25,797 nucleotides of DNA from contig CAJKSP010000034.1 in assembly GCA_905202595.1 (NCBI GenBank), positions 1 to 25,797 of the forward strand, written 5' to 3'. Below, piece by piece: positions 1-7,812 of the stretch (its first letter is position 1; every line of letters starts with the position of its first letter). The position numbers were made by a program, and so were the translations under genes. This DNA comes from an uncultured Sutterella sp. (GTDB lineage: Bacteria; Pseudomonadota; Gammaproteobacteria; Burkholderiales; Burkholderiaceae_F). The notes below the pieces were generated by a model, which saw nothing but the letters and a program-made list of their open reading frames with translations, had not been told where the DNA came from and did not search any database.

Positions 1-154
1 GTTCAGCAAAAGCTTCGGCCGGGAAGGCGTCGTCCGTCATCTTGGTTTCTTCAATGGCGAGGGCGTCCGTGCCCGAGCGTTCGAGCCAGTCCAGCACTTG
101 AGGCAGGCGGACTTTAAGCGAGTTGACGTTCCAGCTTGCGAGGCGGATCTTCAT
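1..154 (-). CDS. xth: Exodeoxyribonuclease III, N-terminal part (runs off the window)
   Basis: Only the first 51 codons are present; the gene continues beyond the left edge. The translation opens MKIRLASWNVNSLKVRLPQV and continues with LDWLERSGTDALAIEETKM, the start of the exonuclease III / AP endonuclease family. The N in WNVNS and the E in EETK (usually QETK) match metal-binding positions of the family. The enzyme would cut DNA at abasic sites and degrade 3' ends during base excision repair in the cytoplasm. The ATG is preceded by AAGGA about nine bases upstream, which supports this start. It is divergent from argF, with 418 bases between the two starts. Family assignment is strong from the N-terminus alone; the catalytic C-terminal part cannot be seen. 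Confidence 0.88.
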   Translation of the reverse strand, partial: MKIRLASWNVNSLKVRLPQVLDWLERSGTDALAIEETKMTDDAFPAEAFAE

Positions 155-572
155 GAAGCTTTTTCCTTTTTCAGCAGATGCGCCGTCGTCGGCGCTTCCT
201 GCCGCAATCGGCAGGCTTTGAGCGGCTTTCATTGTGCCCCAAGCCGGGCTCGCCGGATAGGCGCGCTGTCGGCTGACGGAAGCGGAGCGCCATCTTCGGG
301 ACGGCTTCTTTCTGCTGCAGGGGACTGCAGCTAAATGCCGACTCTCCGGCAACCGATGGTGGGTATTCGTCGACCAATAAGAAACATAAGAAAAACAGAA
401 ATTTGCGAATTGCAGGGCATCAGCCGTCATAGGGAGAACGCTCTAGAAGAGCAGGCAGTTCGATCCCTAGAATGAAAGCCTGCCGCAGACGGCGGCGCGA
501 GCGGAGACCGCGTCGCGACTTGCCGGCGGTGCGGCATTCATCTTTTTTCTCTCAGCAGCAGAGGAGCCATCC
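155..572. other. Long divergent intergenic region between xth and argF
   Basis: I see no convincing gene in these 418 bases. Short open frames on both strands lack recognisable protein sequence and ribosome sites. The region must hold the promoters for xth (left) and argF (right), but I see no sigma70 promoter with good -35 and -10 boxes. Around 390-430 it is AT-rich, unlike its surroundings, which is the likeliest place for regulatory sites. A GCAGGC/GCCTGC inverted repeat spans about 454-484. Confidence 0.5.
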
Positions 573-1577
573 ATGCCCTTCAACCTCAAGAATCGCAGCC
601 TTCTGAGCCTTGTGCATCACACGCCCCAGGAAATCGACTATCTGATCGACTTGGCGATCGACCTCAAAAAGGCAAAGCGAGCGGGAACGGAAGTGAAGCG
701 CCTCTGCGGCAAGAGCATCGCGCTGGTGTTTGAAAAGACGTCGACCCGCACGCGCTCAGCCTTTGAAGTGGCCGCTTACGATCAGGGCGCTCATACGACG
801 TTCTTTGATCCGAAGTCGTCGCAGTTCGGTCACAAGGAAAGCATCAAGGATTCTGCGCGCGTGCTCGGACAGATGTACGACGCGATTGAATATCGCGGCT
901 TCAAGCAGTCGGCCGTCGAAGAGCTGGCCAAGTATGCCGGCGTGCCCGTTTTCAACGGCCTCACGGACGAGTGGCATCCGACGCAGATGCTCTGCGACTT
1001 CATGACGATGAAGGAGTCGTGCGGCAAGCCTTGGCGCGACATCAAGTATGCCTACGTCGGCGATGCGCGCTTCAATACGGGCAATTCGCTCCTCATGATG
1101 GGCGCGAAGATGGGCTGCGACGTCCGCATCGGCGCGCCGAAGGCGTGCTGGCCGTCGCCGGAGCTCATTGCCATGTGCGAAGAGTTTGCCAAGACTTCCG
1201 GCGCGAAGATCACGATCACGGAAGATGTGAACGAAGCCGTCAAGGGCGTCGACTTCATCCACACCGACATTTGGGTTTCGATGGGCGAGCCCGCCGAAGT
1301 CTGGGCGGAGCGCATTGCGCTTCTCAAGCCCTATCAGGTGAATGTCGCGCTCATGAAGGCGTCCGGCAATCCGCAGGTGAAGTTCATGCACTGCCTGCCT
1401 GCGTATCACAACGATGAGACGGTGGTCGGCGCAGAAGTGATTGCTCGCCATCCGGAGCTCAAAGACGGCATTGAAGTGACGGAAGAAGTTTTCGAATCGC
1501 CGGCCTCGATCGTCTTCGAGCAGGCGGGCAACCGCATGCACACGATCAAAGCCGTGATGGTGGCGTCGCTCAGCTGA
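573..1577 (+). CDS. argF: Ornithine carbamoyltransferase
   Basis: This 334-residue enzyme joins carbamoyl phosphate to ornithine to make citrulline, in the cytoplasm. The carbamoyl-phosphate motif STRTR lies at residues 57-61, HPTQ follows in the first domain, and the ornithine-side HCLP motif is at 273-276. The phrase GDARFNTGNSLLMMGAKMG links the two domains. The length equals that of E. coli ArgF/ArgI, and the catabolic ArcB has the same build. No arcA or arcC lies nearby, so an anabolic role is the simpler reading. An AGGAG sits nine bases before the ATG. The gene stands alone, with a strong terminator immediately after its stop. Family certain; anabolic role probable. Confidence 0.96.
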   Translation: MPFNLKNRSLLSLVHHTPQEIDYLIDLAIDLKKAKRAGTEVKRLCGKSIALVFEKTSTRTRSAFEVAAYDQGAHTTFFDPKSSQFGHKESIKDSARVLGQMYDAIEYRGFKQSAVEELAKYAGVPVFNGLTDEWHPTQMLCDFMTMKESCGKPWRDIKYAYVGDARFNTGNSLLMMGAKMGCDVRIGAPKACWPSPELIAMCEEFAKTSGAKITITEDVNEAVKGVDFIHTDIWVSMGEPAEVWAERIALLKPYQVNVALMKASGNPQVKFMHCLPAYHNDETVVGAEVIARHPELKDGIEVTEEVFESPASIVFEQAGNRMHTIKAVMVASLS

Positions 1578-1591
1578 TCGGCGAGCGGCGG

Positions 1592-1632
1592 GCGCTGACG
1601 CTGCAGGCTTGGCCGCTGCGTCAGCGCTTTTT
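1592..1632 (+). terminator. Rho-independent terminator of argF
   Basis: A perfect 10-bp stem (GCGCTGACGC at 1592-1601, GCGTCAGCGC at 1618-1627) is followed directly by five T residues. It starts 15 bases after the argF stop codon. The minus strand lacks a T-run, so it serves argF rather than prlC, which converges on it. Confidence 0.92.
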
Positions 1633-1692
1633 GCGTTTCAGCTGTCCGATCAGCGGCTTTCAGGGCCGATCGGCGCAGCGGCGGGCAGCCTC

Positions 1693-3771
1693 TCAGGCCG
1701 TGATGCCCGTCAGGCGAAGGAGCGCATCAAGCTCAGGCTTGCGGCCTCGGAAGGCGATGAAGTTGTCCATCGCATCGCGGCTCGAGCCGCGCTCGAGGAT
1801 TTCCGTCAGGAACCGGCGTCCCGTCGCCGGATTGAGGATGCCCTCTTCCTCAAAGGCGGAGAAGCAGTCGCAGGAGAGAACCTCCGCCCACTTGTAGCTG
1901 TAGTAGCCCGCGGCGTAGCCGCCCGCAAAGATGTGCGAGAAGCTCTGCGGGAAGCGGTTGTAGGCCGGCGGGAAGACGACGGCCACTTCGTCGCGAACTG
2001 CATTGAGCAGCGCGCCCACATCATCCGATTCCGGACGGAAGGCGGTGTGGAGCAGCATGTCGAAGAGGGCGAACTCCACCTGGCGCACACAGGCGGCGCC
2101 GGCCTGGAAGTTCTTGGCGGCGATCATCTTCTCAAAGAGCGCATCCGGGATGGGCTCGCCCGTCTCGACGTGATGCGAGATCGACTTGGCTACGCGCGGA
2201 TCCCAGGCGAAGTTCTCCAGGAACTGGCTCGGGCATTCGACCGCATCCCACTCGATGCCGTTGATGCCGGAGACGGCCGCTTCGTCCTGCTTCGTGAGCA
2301 GGTGGTGGAGCGTGTGGCCGAATTCGTGGAATAGCGTCGTCACTTCGTCGTGCGTGAGCGTGGCGGGCTTGCCGTCCACCGGAGCGCCGAAATTGCAGAC
2401 GAGGTATGCCACCGGCAGCTGCAGGCGGCCGCGGCGCAGGCAGCGCGTGCGCTCGCCGTCCATCCAGGCGCCCGAGCGCTTGCCTTCGCGCGCAAAGAGG
2501 TCGGCGTAGAAGTAAGCGATGGGCTTGCCGTCGCGGCGCACTTCAAAGAAGCGCACGGTCGGGTGCCAGACGCTTGCTTCTGCGCGCACGATTTCGATGT
2601 TGAAGAGCGTGCCGACGAGCGAGAAGAGGCCGGAGAAGACGGCGTCCTCAGTGAAGTAGCGCTTGGCCTCGGCGTCCGAATAGCTGTAGCGGGCCTGGCG
2701 GAGCTTTTCAGCCGCGTAGGCGCGGTCCCAGGCCTGCGGATCGTCGATGCCGAGCTCGCGGCGGGCGTAGTCGTCCACTTCAGCCGCATCAGCCTGAGCT
2801 TTGGCGCGGGAGCGCTTGGCGAGGTCGCGCAGGAACGAGAGCACCTCGTCGGGGCTTTTAGCCATCTTGGTGGCGAGGGACAGCTCGCCGTAGTTCTTGA
2901 AGCCGAGGAGCGACGCCTCTTCGGCGCGCAGCGTCAGAATTTCCTTGATGAGCGGCGTATTGTCATACTTCCCGCCGTCAAATTCCGCCGCGCGCGTTGC
3001 AAAGGCTTTGTAGAGCGTTTCGCGCAGGCTGCGGTCCGCGCAGTACTTCATGGCGGGGAGATAGGAGGGGAACTGCAGCGTGATGCGCCAGCCTTTCTTG
3101 CCGGCGGCTTCGGCGCTTGCGCGGTAGAGCGCGAGCGTATCGGCAGGGATGCCTTCAAGCCGGGCGGCTTCGTCTTCGCCCACCAGCAGCTCGAAGGCGT
3201 TCGTGGCGTCAAGAAGGTTTTCGCTGAATTTCTGCGAGAGCTGGCTGAGCTTCTGGCCGATTTCCTTGACGCGGCTTCTCTGCGGCTCAGGAAGATCTGC
3301 GCCTGAGAGAACGAAGTCGCGGATTTCGCGCTTCACAATGCGCTGACGCACGGGAGAGAGCGCCTCAAAGGCGGCGCCAGAGCTCATCTCGCGATATTTT
3401 TCAAAAAGCCGTTCGTCCTGCGAAAGGCGCAGGAAGAGCTCCGTCACTTCCGGCAGCGCGGCGTTGTAGGCGTCGCGAAGCGCGGGCGTATCCGCCACGC
3501 TTTCGAGGTGGCCTACCGCGCCCCAGGCGCGAGCAAAGTCGAGCGTCGCTTCGTCCAGCGGTTCGGCAACGGCTTCCCAAGTGGCAGGCGTGTCTGGCGC
3601 CGTCGCCTTTTCGAGCGCCGCTTCAACGCGGCGGCAGAGTTCATGAACGGCGGGCGCGACATGCTCGGGGCGGATGGCGGCATAGTCGAGAAAGCCGTCA
3701 AGCGCCAGAAGCGGGTTTTGGGAGAGGGATGCATCGGCGCCTGCAGGCGCCAGCTGCTCAATGTCAGTCAT
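1693..3771 (-). CDS. prlC: Oligopeptidase A, M3 family zinc metallopeptidase
   Basis: A cytoplasmic metallopeptidase that would degrade short peptides, including cleaved signal peptides. The zinc motif HEFGH lies at residues 482-486 (catalytic E483), and the third ligand is E512 in EWDAVECPSQF, a phrase close to E. coli PrlC. The predicted length is 692 residues; the E. coli enzyme has 680. The frame is open 31 codons further upstream, but MTDIEQLAPAG is the natural N-terminus because the preceding stretch is Arg/Ser-rich and unlike the family. No Shine-Dalgarno is seen at this ATG. It lies 181 bases downstream of folD on the same strand, with no clear terminator between them, so the two may be co-transcribed. 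Identification is very secure; the exact start is less so. Confidence 0.94.
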   Translation of the reverse strand: MTDIEQLAPAGADASLSQNPLLALDGFLDYAAIRPEHVAPAVHELCRRVEAALEKATAPDTPATWEAVAEPLDEATLDFARAWGAVGHLESVADTPALRDAYNAALPEVTELFLRLSQDERLFEKYREMSSGAAFEALSPVRQRIVKREIRDFVLSGADLPEPQRSRVKEIGQKLSQLSQKFSENLLDATNAFELLVGEDEAARLEGIPADTLALYRASAEAAGKKGWRITLQFPSYLPAMKYCADRSLRETLYKAFATRAAEFDGGKYDNTPLIKEILTLRAEEASLLGFKNYGELSLATKMAKSPDEVLSFLRDLAKRSRAKAQADAAEVDDYARRELGIDDPQAWDRAYAAEKLRQARYSYSDAEAKRYFTEDAVFSGLFSLVGTLFNIEIVRAEASVWHPTVRFFEVRRDGKPIAYFYADLFAREGKRSGAWMDGERTRCLRRGRLQLPVAYLVCNFGAPVDGKPATLTHDEVTTLFHEFGHTLHHLLTKQDEAAVSGINGIEWDAVECPSQFLENFAWDPRVAKSISHHVETGEPIPDALFEKMIAAKNFQAGAACVRQVEFALFDMLLHTAFRPESDDVGALLNAVRDEVAVVFPPAYNRFPQSFSHIFAGGYAAGYYSYKWAEVLSCDCFSAFEEEGILNPATGRRFLTEILERGSSRDAMDNFIAFRGRKPELDALLRLTGITA

Positions 3772-3952
3772 GTCGTTTCGGAAAAGTAATGCTGAGGCGC
3801 TTCTGCTGAAAGAACGGCGTCGGAGCGGCGCAGAGCGGCTTGCGCTGCATGCGCCCGTGCTCATCGAGAAGGCGTCAGCGGTGGTGAAAAAAGCGATTTC
3901 TCTTCCGCCCCAAGCCTGAGCGGCCTGGCGGCGGGAGGCTTTAGAAAAGACA

Positions 3953-4825
3953 TCAGTGCGGCTGAGCGGCGGCCTTGCTGCGCCGTCTTGCCGCTTCGAT
4001 GGTATTGGACATCAGCATGGCAATCGTCATCGGTCCGACGCCGCCCGGCACGGGCGACAGCACGCCCGCTACGTCCGCGACGGCAGGATCGACGTCGCCG
4101 CAGAGCTTGCCGTCTGCGCCGCGGTTGATGCCGACGTCGATGACGACGGCGCCCGGCTTGATCATGTCCGGCGTGACAAGCTTCGGCCGGCCGGCCGCGG
4201 CAATCACGATGTCTGCGCGGCGGACGATTTCAGGCAGATTGGCCGTGCGGCTGTGCGCGAGCGTCACGGTGGCGTCTCTTTCGAGGAGCATGAGCGCCTG
4301 AGGCTTGCCGACGATGTTCGAGCGGCCGATGACCACGGCTTCCTTGCCGGCCGGATTGCAGCCGGCCTCGTCAATCAGCCGCATGACGCCGAGCGGCGTG
4401 CAGGGCCGGAAGCCTTCCGAGCGCCCGGTCATGAGCGCGCCGGCGGAATAAACGTGAAAGCCGTCGACGTCCTTAGCCGGATCAATGCGTGCGATGACCG
4501 CTTCGGGGCTGATCTGCTTGGGAAGCGGGAGCTGCACGAGAATGCCGTCGACTGTGGCATCGGCGTTGAGCTGATCGATGAGCGAAAGCAGCTCCGCTTC
4601 CGCAGCGCCGGCCGCCAGCCGGAATTCCTTCGAATCAATGGCCGTTCGCAGGCATGCGCGGGATTTGCTTCGCACATAGACGGCGCTTGCCGGGTCATCG
4701 CCCACCAGCACGACGGCGAGCGTTGGCGCGCGGCCGAGCGTTTTGGCAAGTGCGAGGGACTCCTCGCGAAGCGAGGCTTCAATCCGCTGCGCAATGGCGC
4801 GGCCGTCTAGGATTGCTGCCGTCAT
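3953..4825 (-). CDS. folD: Bifunctional methylenetetrahydrofolate dehydrogenase / methenyltetrahydrofolate cyclohydrolase
   Basis: FolD interconverts 5,10-methylene-THF, 5,10-methenyl-THF and 10-formyl-THF, feeding purine and formyl-methionine synthesis in the cytoplasm. The 290-residue protein shows the catalytic YVRSK motif (Y50, K54), QLPLPKQI, DVDGFH, PCTPLGVM, the dinucleotide-binding stretch VIGRSNIVGKP, and the C-terminal SPVPGGVGPMTIAML signature. The frame is open further upstream, but MTAAILDG is the standard FolD N-terminus. The base run before the ATG is TTGGGGGCCCTG, at best a weak ribosome site. It is upstream of prlC on the same strand and separated from the response regulator by that gene's terminator, so it needs its own promoter. 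An ATTATC (minus GATAAT) at 4926-4931 could be a -10 box, without a good -35. Confidence 0.96.
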   Translation of the reverse strand: MTAAILDGRAIAQRIEASLREESLALAKTLGRAPTLAVVLVGDDPASAVYVRSKSRACLRTAIDSKEFRLAAGAAEAELLSLIDQLNADATVDGILVQLPLPKQISPEAVIARIDPAKDVDGFHVYSAGALMTGRSEGFRPCTPLGVMRLIDEAGCNPAGKEAVVIGRSNIVGKPQALMLLERDATVTLAHSRTANLPEIVRRADIVIAAAGRPKLVTPDMIKPGAVVIDVGINRGADGKLCGDVDPAVADVAGVLSPVPGGVGPMTIAMLMSNTIEAARRRSKAAAQPH

Positions 4826-4959
4826 CAGGGCCCCCAATGGAAAAGGAGAAGAAAAACAGCAGGGCGGCCGCTTTTCCTTTCGCAGAGAGGACGAGCGGCG
4901 GCGAAGCCTTGCTGACGAAGCTTCGATTATCGTCCATGAAGGCCGCGTGAAGAGCTGCC

Positions 4960-4976
4960 GGAAAAATAGTTTTTCC
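4960..4976. promoter_or_regulatory. Perfect 7-bp inverted repeat upstream of folD
   Basis: GGAAAAA and TTTTTCC flank TAG, giving a 17-base dyad about 135 bases before the folD start. It may be an operator. It has no T-run of its own on either side beyond the stem, so it is not an obvious terminator. Confidence 0.3.
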
Positions 4977-5004
4977 TTTAAAGATGCCGAGAGGCGCGCC
5001 GTAT

Positions 5005-5041
5005 AAGCAAAAGCCCGTCTGCGCGGAGCGCAGGCGGGCTT
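5005..5041 (-). terminator. Rho-independent terminator of the response regulator gene
   Basis: A 14-bp stem with one G-U pair (5011-5024 with 5028-5041) closes on a three-base loop. On the minus strand the stem ends in GGGCTTTTGC, giving a short T-run. It begins 64 bases after the response regulator stop codon. Confidence 0.85.
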
Positions 5042-5105
5042 GAAGCCGAATGCTGATGCGCTTCGGCCTTCAACAAGCCTGAAGCACACCTGGCGTGTCA
5101 GCGCA

Positions 5106-6005
5106 TCAGCGGCGCTGGCCGGTGGGGTAAAGGATCGGCGTCACGGTAAAGCTGCCGTCAAGATCCGAGGGCAGGTGCGGCAGCGTCGAGAGTCCGGGAT
5201 GAGCGGCTTCTGCGCGGGCTTTGGCTTCCTCTTCCGCAATGCGGGCCTGCTCCATGCGGGCGTTGTGCTCTTCGTTTTCCTTCGTGTGCGGCAGGCCGGC
5301 TTCAGCCGTCATGCCGGGCAGTCCGGCAACCGCTTCTGCGAGCGTGGCCGAAATCTGCGGGAAGAGCTCGGACTTGACGACAACGCGCATCAGATCCGCA
5401 ACGGTGCCGGAGCCGGTCTTGTCCATGATCGAAGCGCGGTGCGCTTCAACAGTCTTGATCGAAATGCCGAGATCGTCGGCGATCTGCTTGTTGAGGCGGC
5501 CGTGCACGATGCGGTCGAGCACCTGCTGCTCGCGGGGCGTGAGCTTCTCGATGAGGCTGCGGTTCGCTTCAAGCTGAATGCGGCGGCGGCGAAGCTCCTT
5601 CGCGCGCGCCATCATGCGGTTGACGAGATCCTTGAGCACATTCTGCTGGAACGGCTTCTGAATGAAGTCGACCGCGCCCTTCTTGAAGGCTTCCACCGCC
5701 TGCGGCACATCGCCGTGGCCGGTGAGGAAGATGAAGGGCGCCGTGATGTGGCGCTTAAGGAGGTGGTCCTGGACGTCTGCGCCCGACATGCCCGGCATGC
5801 GCAGGTCGCAGATGATGACCGACGGCACGTTCTCATTGAACTGCGCGATGAAGGTTTCGCCGGATTCATAAGTTTCAATGCGGTAGGAGCCTGGGGCATC
5901 CAGGTTCCAGCGCAGCGAATCGCGAACCTCCTTTTCATCGTCCACGATGTAGACCACGCCCGGCATTTCAAGCAGATCTTCGTCGGTGTCGTAGGTTGGG
6001 TGCAT
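5106..6005 (-). CDS. FixJ/NarL-type two-component response regulator
   Basis: A 299-residue DNA-binding response regulator. The receiver domain (residues about 15-130) has the acidic pair in VYIVDDEKEV, the phosphoacceptor D67 in CDLRMPG and the conserved K117 in QKPF. A LuxR-type helix-turn-helix starts at LTPRE (residue 155) and includes NKQIADDLGISIKTVEAHR. About 85 residues follow the helix-turn-helix, including an E/A/R-rich stretch and a Pro-rich tail; most FixJ relatives stop after the DNA-binding domain. The start at MHPTYDTDED is chosen because GGGAGAG lies about ten bases upstream; an in-frame ATG 28 codons earlier has no such support. Its likely partner is the sensor kinase at 7813-10344, now separated by the OLD gene. 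The regulated genes cannot be deduced. Confidence 0.92.
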   Translation of the reverse strand: MHPTYDTDEDLLEMPGVVYIVDDEKEVRDSLRWNLDAPGSYRIETYESGETFIAQFNENVPSVIICDLRMPGMSGADVQDHLLKRHITAPFIFLTGHGDVPQAVEAFKKGAVDFIQKPFQQNVLKDLVNRMMARAKELRRRRIQLEANRSLIEKLTPREQQVLDRIVHGRLNKQIADDLGISIKTVEAHRASIMDKTGSGTVADLMRVVVKSELFPQISATLAEAVAGLPGMTAEAGLPHTKENEEHNARMEQARIAEEEAKARAEAAHPGLSTLPHLPSDLDGSFTVTPILYPTGQRR

Positions 6006-6303
6006 GGTTGGATATCTCTCCCTTTTTAAGTCCGAATATTTTATCAGGCTTGCCGCCTGCCGAAGCCTTGGGGTTGACAGATTTGTCAATGCAGCTGATC
6101 ACTCTTTGTTTTTTTGATGAGGATGCTGGAAAACTGTATTGTTGTTTTACTGAGATGATGTTATTTTGATGCCTTATCTATTTTCCCGTTGTGTAATATA
6201 TGCTTTTAAAGCGCTTAACAGATATAATTATTGTTTTGTGGGGAATGGATATATGGATCCATTTTATGGACGGTGCAAGGGTTAATATTTAAGATGTTAG
6301 CGG
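6006..6303. other. Promoter region of the response regulator plus AT-rich non-coding DNA
   Basis: The first 85 bases have host-like composition and carry the upstream region of the response regulator. From about 6095 the sequence becomes abruptly AT-rich up to and through the OLD gene. I find no gene here. A short dyad, AATGGAT (6244-6250) with ATCCATT (6257-6263), lies just past the OLD stop but has no T-run. No direct repeats or integrase traces are visible. Confidence 0.5.
6074..6089. promoter_or_regulatory. Palindromic operator candidate upstream of the response regulator
   Basis: TTGACA and TGTCAA form a perfect 6-bp dyad with a four-base spacer, 69 bases before the regulator's ATG. On the minus strand a TAAAAT at about 6042-6047 could be the -10 box, too distant for this TTGACA to be its -35. 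A site for an activator or autoregulation fits the position. Confidence 0.35.
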
Positions 6304-7680
6304 TTAGGGTCGACTAGCGAAAAAGTCGTTGACATTTTGTATTATTGATTTTATTTCATCTTTGTGTTCATCTTTGAGTTCTCCCTGCCTGTTTGTAATT
6401 CCGTCTTTTGGTCTTGTTGTCCTCTCTTGCTTGTCTCGGATATCATTTTTTGACAATACAATTATTTTATATTCTTTGAATTGTTTTTGTAAGCTTTCGG
6501 CTTTTTCTTTTTGGTCACCATCTAGGATGCAGGCGATTTTCTTGTATCCCAATTCCTTAAATAGGTTAAGGAATTTTTCCATGTTTGCTGCTCCGCCTGC
6601 GCCCCAACCGAAGAAAACCCCATTGAAATTTTCGGAAAGCTGTTCTTGAATCTTTTGGAAGCACAAAACATCTTCTTGTCCTTCCACAAGGATAATTTGA
6701 TCCTCTAGGAAAAAAGCCTCTTTGGACTCAAGGCCAAGAGCATGAGGATTGTTCATGCCTTTCATTAGCCCTTCGAATTTTTTTGCGCATTCATGGGTTA
6801 ATTGGTAACAGTGAACTTCAGTGTTTTCTTTTGTAACTCTAGTTAACGAAGCGCCATTAATTATGGATTTCCAGTCGATGAAATATGGGGAGTGTGTGCT
6901 GATTATAATTTGGTATTTGTCGCTGTATGTAATTAAAAGTGACATTAAGCGTTTTTGTAGGGCAGGGTGTACAGATAGTTCAGGTTCGTCAATAATGATG
7001 GTTGAGTCTGGAGGTGCATCAAACAACGCTGCGCAAATTGTAAAGATGCTCCAAATGCCATCTCCAATGCCTTCTGCGCTATGAGATATATTGCCAACAC
7101 TGTGTTTAATGTAATATTGACCAGAGTCTCGCTGTTCAATTGTCCAAGAAAAATCTTTTCCTAATATTTTCGATAATATTTTATCGAATTCATTCTTTTT
7201 CTTTAAGATTTGAAAAAGTCGCGCAGGAAAGTTGTCTAAATGACTAGATCTTTGACTTTTGAGCTTAGATTCTTCTGCTATGTAAAAATTTCTGTCCCAT
7301 GACATGCTATGGAATTCAAAAGCAACAGCCCGTCGAGAAGGAATTACATAAAAGTTTAGATTGAAGGGGAAGTTTTTTTCTGTAGAGCTGCCGCCTGCAG
7401 ATATTGTTTTAATGGTGTATTGTTGGTCTGTTTCGTCAACTAATTCTAAGTTTATCCGTTGTTGGGTTAATAGATTTCGTCGTCCTTCTGAGAAAGAGGG
7501 AGGGTTGTTCCCAATAAATGATTGGATCGACTCAATAATTGTTGTTTTTCCAGAATTGTTAGAGCCGACAAGAATGTTAAGGCCGCTTCCAGGTTTATTG
7601 TTGACTGGAATTGAAAAATGAAGGGTTTGTTTTTTATTAAAGCCACGGAAGCCTTCAATGGAAAGAGTTTTTATCATCAT
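6304..7680 (-). CDS. OLD-family ATP-dependent endonuclease (AAA ATPase with TOPRIM domain)
   Basis: A 458-residue protein of the overcoming-lysogenization-defect family. The ATPase part has Walker A GSNNSGKTT (39-47), the ABC-like signature SAEGIGDG, Walker B IIIDEPEL (D231, E232) and the switch histidine H263 in STHSPYF. A TOPRIM domain follows, with E333 in LVEGQED and D387/D389 in LDGDQ, which mark metal-dependent nucleases of this family. Characterised members act in phage defence (P2 Old; GajA of Gabija). No UvrD-like GajB gene is next to it, so it resembles stand-alone class 1 OLD proteins, though it is shorter than P2 Old. Base composition and codon use are AT-rich, unlike both neighbours, which indicates transfer. 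It sits between a sensor kinase and its probable response regulator. A second ATG directly follows the first; neither has a clear ribosome site. Defence is inferred from family. Confidence 0.9.
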   Translation of the reverse strand: MMIKTLSIEGFRGFNKKQTLHFSIPVNNKPGSGLNILVGSNNSGKTTIIESIQSFIGNNPPSFSEGRRNLLTQQRINLELVDETDQQYTIKTISAGGSSTEKNFPFNLNFYVIPSRRAVAFEFHSMSWDRNFYIAEESKLKSQRSSHLDNFPARLFQILKKKNEFDKILSKILGKDFSWTIEQRDSGQYYIKHSVGNISHSAEGIGDGIWSIFTICAALFDAPPDSTIIIDEPELSVHPALQKRLMSLLITYSDKYQIIISTHSPYFIDWKSIINGASLTRVTKENTEVHCYQLTHECAKKFEGLMKGMNNPHALGLESKEAFFLEDQIILVEGQEDVLCFQKIQEQLSENFNGVFFGWGAGGAANMEKFLNLFKELGYKKIACILDGDQKEKAESLQKQFKEYKIIVLSKNDIRDKQERTTRPKDGITNRQGELKDEHKDEIKSIIQNVNDFFASRP

Positions 7681-7812
7681 TTTGTTTTTCTGCAGGGGAT
7701 GCTCTTATTGAGTCTTGTGTACTATCGACTGTCTGATGCTATGTTGTGCTCTAGGTTTAATTCTGGAGGCTTATTCTGAAGGTTCAATAATGAATGGGTG
7801 CGTTTAATATTT

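Noticed and set aside
459..476. GTTCGATCCCT-like T-loop sequence upstream of argF
   Set aside because: The surrounding bases do not fold into acceptor, D or anticodon arms, so it is not a tRNA or an evident tRNA fragment.
2350..3306. 318-codon plus-strand open frame opposite prlC
   Set aside because: prlC on the minus strand carries the complete M3 peptidase motifs; the plus frame shows no domain.
6253..6262. ATGGATCCAT palindrome in the AT-rich non-coding stretch
   Set aside because: A 10-base palindrome in a short AT-rich region is expected by chance and has no partner copy.
6304..7680. OLD gene as part of a Gabija pair
   Set aside because: No UvrD-like helicase gene (GajB) adjoins it; the neighbours are a regulator and a kinase.
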